NCBI GenBank assembly: GCA_020726505.1
Contig: JAHLEZ010000002.1
Coordinates: 4,340,001-4,404,000, forward strand
Source of the DNA: Leptodontidium sp. MPI-SDFR-AT-0119
Taxonomy: Eukaryota; Ascomycota; Leotiomycetes; Helotiales; Leptodontidiaceae
Direction of reading: 5' to 3'
Length of the DNA stretch: 64,000 nt
In this document: in pieces, positions 57,979 to 64,000 of the stretch
Position numbering within the stretch: position 1 is the stretch's first letter
How the letters are laid out: every line of letters begins with the position of its first letter
Notes under the pieces: generated by a model
The model's input: the letters and a program-made list of their open reading frames with translations, nothing else
What the model was told of the DNA's origin: nothing
The model's database searches: none
Translations under genes and position numbers: made by a program

Positions 57979-58883
57979 CTTGGTGTTGTGGAGGCAATTC
58001 TCTTCCAAGCTGTAACCGAGATATGTCCCAAGTATTGACTTTGTAGATCAAAACTGTTGCCCAGACGGATTCCGATGCATTCAAGATCCAAGATTCCGGG
58101 CCAGTTGTTGCGTTTCTCAGGGATACTTGGTGGAAAAGAAGGCGGCCTCTGACTCTACTCTGAATTCAAGTCTTTGACTCTTTTTGATCTGAAGTTGAGA
58201 TCCTCCAACGTGGATAAACTGGAGCACCCCACTGATTCTCAGTCCCCCTTCTCCAAACAAGAGTCAAGGAAAGAAAAAACGGTCTTCTCTAGCAACAAAG
58301 ATATCCAGCACCACCATCCTCTTGGCAGTATATGATATTGGCTTGGCGAGTTCATGTGAGGGGCTCAGAATTCCTGAGGGCGGGCCAAAGACTTCGGGAG
58401 TCAGGAGTCATCAACCTCCTCCCGTCCTACCCAAGTCTCTGTTTACGTATTCGTAGTGAGGTTGACCAAAGAGAGGGTCATATGTGGTGAGTCAGGTCTC
58501 GTTGGACGTTGAAGTTGGGTTGATGTTTAGGACCTTCTCAGCCGCTCGATTATTTTAGATGCCCCTGCCCTGCCCTGCCATGCCCTGCACCCCCACGCCC
58601 CTTGTTTGCTCCACACAAATGACTTGCAGCAGCAAGTAGAAGCGATCACAACCTGCGCTAGCAAACTCGCCCTGCCCTTCCCTTCCCTTTCCCTCGTTCG
58701 GTTCGTGAGCGGCGCCTTCGCCTTCGCCTCGCCTTCATCAACACCCAGAACATCTCCGCTGCCATCACCGCCAGAATCAAAACCATCGAAACTCCCATCG
58801 GAATCCACATAATCATTGTCGCCAACACTCTTTTACCCTTACGTACGACTTTTTCCATCCTCCTGCGCCTTCAATCCGCGAAA
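57979..58883. promoter_or_regulatory. Divergent promoter region, 0.9 kb
   Basis: Between FOL3 and the 427-aa unknown gene. 58560-58720 is CT-rich (CCCTGCCCTGCCATGCCCTGC direct repeats near 58565), like a leader or promoter tract. No gene seen. Confidence 0.4.
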
Positions 58884-60354
58884 ATGGGTCTGCCGTACGT
58901 CCATCAGCCTCCCCCGTCTCGCATACGCTGCTAATCAGATCGCAGTTTGTTTATTACGCCAGTCGAGCCTGAGGTCGCGTCCAAGGCAGCGGAAAAGATC
59001 GCAGCAGGACCACGATCATCCATTCGAAGACAGCGGACACTGCGAGGACCTCATGCGCGTCTGACCGCTGAGGCGCGTAGGCGCAGAATACTGGGCTTGA
59101 TGCCCGAGGCTGAGCCAGAAGAATTCGAGGTGTCGGAAAGTCAACAAGGCAACATGCCAAACCAGGTTGAACTACCTTCATCGGCGGCCCTGCAGATGCG
59201 GGCATTTCGCATGGTTGAACAAGAGCGAATGAGAATGCGCGACTCCCTCAGCTTCGAAAGACAGCATCCATCGAATCTGGACGTCGATGGTCCCTTGATG
59301 CCACCAGTTCCTGAGTCCAGAGATTATTCCGTTGCCGAAGAACGCCAGAGGGAAATCTACAGACTGCGACAAGTCAGGCAAGATCTACGAAGAATGGCAC
59401 GGAGACATCCTGCGCCTACTCCTCCGTATACCGATAGCGATTTGGCATTCTTAGCCAGGACAGACTCTCCGCGACTTTCTTCCTCCTTGACCCCAGTACT
59501 TTCACCATCCCACCAACCCTCAACTGGGGACATGGACTCACCACCGCGCCGTCCCCTTGAGGAAGCTGACTTCAGTTTTAGTGCGAGAGGCCACCCTTAC
59601 ACGGACGTAAGTGTTATACCTGGCTTCTTTGACTTGAGATGTCCTTTGAAAAGACTCTCATATTACTACCTTTTTTGCTCCCTATTCATTGGCAATAGTG
59701 CCATTTTTTTTTTTTTTTGAAAAATACTGACTTGTCAATTAGTCGATAGGAAGATCAGCACTGTCAGAGAGAGTCCAAATGTTGAATCGATCGGCAAGCA
59801 ATCTTGAGAGATCGCGGCGGCTGATTCGTCAAGCACGTTTAGATGGACTTGGGGACCGAGACAGAAGCCTGAGCCCTGAGGGAGGCGCTGCGTGGGACAC
59901 TCTCCTTACAAGCATCACACCGGATCCCCAGGCACCAAGTGCCGGGTCTTCGTTTGCTTCTACATCTGCTGCTGCAGCTGCCGCATCATCTTCTTCGGGA
60001 TCAGGGCCGTCTTCCGCTTCAGCCTCCGCCTCGGCCAGCACCTCGATGACAAGCCTTGATCGGACTGGGGAGCATGAATGTGATGTATCGGATTCCGGAT
60101 CTAATACCGAAGATGAGGAGGAAGACATTTATGAACTTCAAGAAATCAACGGGAGCAGAGGTAGAGGAGATCGCTTCTGGAGGACCTACGCAGATGTTGT
60201 TACAGCGAGAGCAGATAGGGCTGCAAGACAAGACACAGACCTTGGAGGAATGCATCGAATTATATCACGCCTGGCGCGAAGAGACGAAATCCCTCAGTCC
60301 TGGTGGGCTTCAGCAGGACTGAGCCGAAACCTTCGTCGGGAACCTACGAACTGA
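58884..60354 (+). CDS. Unknown Ser/Arg-rich protein (427 aa)
   Basis: Exons 58884-58894 (three codons plus two bases), 58946-59606 and 59743-60354; the tiny first exon MGLP is joined by a 51-bp intron with good signals. Arg-rich helical stretches (LTAEARRRRILGLMPEAEPEEFEV; REIYRLRQVRQDLRRMARRH; NLERSRRLIRQARLDGLGDRDR) alternate with Ser/Ala-rich low complexity (SAAAAAASSSSGSGPSSASAS). The C-terminus (RFWRTYADVVTARADRAARQDTD; IISRLARRDEIPQSWWASAGLSR) is better ordered and may be the conserved part. The 136-bp second intron contains a T15 run. No recognised domain. Confidence 0.72.
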
Positions 60355-61449
60355 AATGCAGAGAACAAATGGAGGGGGGGATCTCATTCTATAAAATTTC
60401 TTGCGAACATGCCGCATTTTCTAATGTGTGTGATACCACTATTGTTGTACCATAGCTTGTTTCGACTATTTTCAAAAGCTCTTAGAGCCATTTCCCTGGG
60501 GATTTGGGACATATCACTGGCGTTCAAGGCTGGATTCATGGCTGGAGTTTTGGCTGAAAGGACATTCTGAATACGGATGACCAACGATTGTGTCTTTACG
60601 ACGATCACTTTCAAATGATTAGGTTGTCTTTGACGAGAAATGAAATACACTTGCTTTTATTATGGATACTTGATCATCCCGATTTGCTGTGATCTGATCT
60701 CGAACCTGCATATCGGGAGACGAATAGAGCTGACAGGGACCCGCATAATATGTATGGTTGACGTACAGGATAACCGCCCCTAGATGACCAGACTCCTGTG
60801 AGAACAATAGCTTTGTTGATTGGTTACAAAGAAGGCAGAGCGCATGGCCCGATGCAGACGTCAGAAGCAGAAAAAGAAACACGTATCATAGGCATTTAAG
60901 GGAATTTCGAGACGGGCCGGCCTGAGCAAGTCCAATGAAGTAGCTTGTTGGGAGTCGCGATCCGATCCTAGACCTTCAGCCTTACGCGCATCCTAGTAGC
61001 GGCTTTGTTTGTCATTTTGGACATTGCCAATTTCTCTCTGCGCTCCTGGCCGCGAATTGTGAACACTGCATTATTGCACTGCGCTGCACTAATAATAAGC
61101 CTCCCTTTCCAGAACAGAAAATCCACACGGCAGCACTGCGGCAGAGAATGTGGCATTCGCGCCGCCGATACAGAACTCGCCATCTGCCCGTCACCAACGT
61201 CAGTCCATTGTTGACTGTAAATTCGGCCGTCCGCTCTCGCCAGCTTCCGCAGACCAGACCAGGATCTGCCATATACACAAGACAACCTAGGCCATAACAA
61301 TCCTTCGAACCCCGCGATACCGCGATTCGAAACGAGGACCTCGTCCACAACGTGAGCATCGATGGTTGGGATGAGATCCTCTATCTGCCAGAGCATTCGA
61401 CCTCCTCTCCCCCTCCTTTGAAACCCATTCCTGGGCCTCGACATCGGCC
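60355..61449. other. Intergenic, 1.1 kb
   Basis: 3' region of the 427-aa gene and promoter of the septation kinase. Minus-strand frames at 60968-61577 overlap the kinase leader and are not supported. Nothing else seen. Confidence 0.4.
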
Positions 61450-64000
61450 ATGGTCTCCCATCCTCCCTCCTCGTCGGACCGGCAAGCGAATAGCAGATCA
61501 GGGGCTGGCAACGGGCATGGCAAAGCAGAGAGGACACCAGGCACACCGAGGAAAGATGGCGGAGTGGGGAAAGACAAGGCGGTTCAGGATCCAGGGCTGA
61601 AGGACTATGTAGGTTACGATTGTGCGAGTAGGACAGGACGACTGCTTACACTGGGAACAGCGTCTAGGAGAGTGTTTAGGCAAGGGAGCTTTCGGGTCCG
61701 TCTACAAGGCTTTCAATTGGGGAACGGGGGAAGCTGTGGCCGTCAAGCAGATCAAGCTCGGAGACCTGCCAAAGAGCGAACTGCGGATGATTGAGGTAGG
61801 AAAGTTCGAGTTGTAAGGAGCACATAAGGTTAACATGTGTGTCTAGGCCGAAATCGACCTGCTAAAGAACCTGCATGTAAGTGATGACTGTCCAAAGCTA
61901 CTAAGTTGGGTGGTAAACTGACCTGCATTAGCATGATAACATCGTCAAGTATTTAGGTTTCGTTAAGTCGTCTGACTGTCTGAACATCATATTGGAGTAA
62001 GCCTTAGCAGAATTTCTCCTTCCGACCTCTTATTAACAGGAGCATAGGTACTGCGAAAATGGATCACTACATTCGATATGCAAGAGTTATGGCAAATTTC
62101 CTGAGAACCTCGTCGGTGTCTACATGGGCCAGATACTCCTGGGGCTTCTATACCTCCACGACCAAGGTGTTATACATCGAGACATAAAAGGAGCCAACAT
62201 CCTGACAACGAAGGATGGAAAGGTCAAGCTTGCGGATTTTGGAGTTTCAACAAGTACACTCGCTGGGCAAGACAAGGAAGCACAGGTAGTTGGAACGCCA
62301 TATTGGATGGCCCCAGAGATCATTCAGCTATCTGGCGCAACACCTGCGTCTGATATATGGAGTTTGGGATGCACGGTCATTGAGCTTTTGGAAGGCAAGC
62401 CTCCGTATCACAAGTTGGCCCCTATGCCAGCCCTTTTTGCCATTGTCAATGATGACCACCCACCGTTGCCAGAGGGAGTTTCACCAGTAAGTCAAGAAAT
62501 CGCAGAAATCGCCCAGTGTACCTACTAACTTCTGCAGGCTGCTCGAGATTTTCTTATGCAATGTTTCCAAAAAGATCCCAACTTGAGAGTATCAGCCAGG
62601 AAACTCCTCAAACACGCCTGGATTGTTGGTTCTCGGCGAACAGATGCCCCTGTTGCTAAACCACCGGCCAACTTTAGCGAAGCCGTTGAAGAGGTCAAGC
62701 AGTGGAATGAGGCCTTAAAATCGCCAACCGGTGCGGGCTCATTTCGTGCATCAACCAGGTCAACCGTTGCGAGCCCTTTACCCACAAGACGAGACCCTCC
62801 CTTACGGAATATCCATAATGACCAACAAGTTCCTGGGTTAATTACTCCTGCAAAAGGCCCACTTTCATTAGCTAAGCCAAAAACTCAAGCGGAGGCATTC
62901 CGGTCACCAGAAACTACAGGTATGTGAACTCTAAAAACTGTGAATATTTCGGAATGCTCCAAGATGTGGAAATTAACACTATACCTAGCGGACGACAATT
63001 GGGACGATGATTTCGCAACCTCGATATCGCCGAGTGCGCTTCATCTGCCTCAGTTCAAGCCGCACGATAACTTTGGTGGGATGTTTTCTTCTGACCGCCT
63101 AAAAGCTTTTGCCTCATTTGACATGACAAATGATGAAAATGATAATTGGGACAATAATTTTGAGGGTGACCTCGTCACTATCAAGGGACCTCGAAAGGTG
63201 ATCGAGCCGGATAACCATGAGCTTGAAACAATTCGGCCATACCGGGTCAAGCCCACTGTGGTCACCCAAGATATCAAGCCTGCAGTTGCACTGAAGCCTC
63301 CGTCGAGAAAAACATCCAGGAGTGATCCGCCTCGGCCAAAGTCACCAGTGAAAGCTCAAGCAGAACATAAATTTGCTCTCCCAGAAAGACCGGCTGCGAT
63401 GTATCGGGAACATTCTGTTGAGGACTACTCAGACTTGTTCATAGACAATGAGAGTATTTTTGATCGGAGACTAAGCATCATCAAGGTAAGATTGGGATTT
63501 TGGTGCTAGAATTTTGAAACTGACAAAACCCCCAAGGACGATGCTCTGTCGCCAAAGCTCTTCCACCCCTCGGACCTTACAAGTCTTCCCCGTTCAGCCC
63601 AGTCTCCAGTCACAAACATAAACGGAAGTATACGAAGGAAAGCAGCTCCTCGATCCGAGGACCAAGCGATGCGACGGACTAGATCCTCCGTCGAGATACA
63701 GCGGTACGCGGAAGACGAAGATGACGAAGATTTCTCCGACATATTCGGCAAGGAGGGGGCTATTGTGGAGAAAGATGAGAGTGATAGAGGCTCTGAAGAT
63801 GGCGTTGGGACACTAATGTTGCATTCGAAACTCTCTAACAACTCCTGGCTTGGTGATGAGGACGATGAGGACGATCCATTTGCATCACTTGAGCAAGGCT
63901 TTGACGAGATGGATCTGCAAGCGAACATTGCTCGAGACAAGCATGCAAGACTCTGCACTTTGGTCGAGGGCTTAGTGAGCTCCCTGAAAGTGACGGAAGA
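61450..64000 (+). CDS. Septation initiation network kinase, Cdc7/SepH-like; 3' end outside the window
   Basis: Ste20-group Ser/Thr kinase that, in fission yeast (Cdc7) and Aspergillus (SepH), acts in the SIN/MEN pathway at spindle poles to trigger septation. Exons 61450-61608, 61661-61795, 61847-61876, 61932-61996, 62048-62486, 62538-62919, 62989-63485 and 63537 onward. The kinase domain starts at [44 protein letters not shown] and PYWMAPEI are intact. [20 protein letters not shown] and [13 protein letters not shown] are SepH/Cdc7-specific. After the kinase come NWDDDF and [10 protein letters not shown] repeats, then acidic stretches ([22 protein letters not shown]) as in SepH. The first intron is chosen so that the linker reads GLKDYRLGECLG. 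Confidence 0.93.

Noticed and set aside
57979..58084. 5' extension or extra exon of FOL3
   Set aside because: Homologues begin at MIELGL; the extension uses a TTG or an unsupported splice.
1..64000. CRISPR arrays, rRNA, integrases, LTR or DDE transposases
   Set aside because: None seen; the only repeats are microsatellites, homopolymers and the 70-bp inverted repeat.

Overview
This 64-kb window is from a filamentous ascomycete fungus. Genes are dense and cut by many short introns (mostly 46-100 bp) with GTRNGT donors and CTRAY-type branch points. Families such as a GT62 mannosyltransferase, an ABC1-family Cqd2/Mcp2-like protein, a SepH/Cdc7-like septation kinase, a Zn2Cys6 factor and a Helo-like (STAND N-terminal) protein are typical of Pezizomycotina. 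Codon use and protein style look leotiomycete-like, but that placement is an inference. I built exon models for 28 protein-coding genes plus one open fragment, and checked that the exon sums keep frame except where noted. I see no rRNA, tRNA, CRISPR or intact transposon.

Layout. 1-10 kb: secreted aspartic protease (cut by the left edge), a polytopic membrane protein, an AlkA/Mag1-type DNA glycosylase and a Zn2Cys6 factor. 10-14 kb: a class IV aminotransferase and a Dal5-type MFS transporter, divergent from one promoter and next to the Zn2Cys6 gene, which could be a small catabolic or transport unit. 14-24 kb: GT62 mannosyltransferase, then mitochondrial genes: Qcr7 and an NAD+-carrier-like protein (divergent), a small membrane protein and an ABC1/Cqd2-like protein. 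24-30 kb: two Cys-rich small proteins and Rho1. 32-40 kb: mitochondrial ribosomal uL24, Elongator subunit Elp1, a DUF3984-like protein and a macro-domain protein. 41-46 kb: ketopantoate-reductase-like enzyme, an AT-rich island bounded by a 70-bp inverted repeat, and a Helo-like-domain protein with a frame break. 46-54 kb: complex I 21-kDa subunit, Dot5-type peroxiredoxin, a broken secreted-protein gene, a small unknown protein and a P-loop kinase. 54-64 kb: two unknown proteins, dihydrofolate synthase (Fol3) and the septation kinase (cut by the right edge).

The most notable signals are the following. (1) Four introns are best explained by GC-AG splicing, which is more than expected among about 70 introns. 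(2) An AT-rich segment sits between 70-bp inverted arms, one of which forms the 3' end of a gene, and a nearby open frame is split by a single TAG compatible with RIP. (3) Frame breaks occur in Rho1, the Helo-like protein and the secreted protein. The Rho1 break is a one-base excess in a G6 run of a probably essential gene, so at least some of these may be assembly errors.
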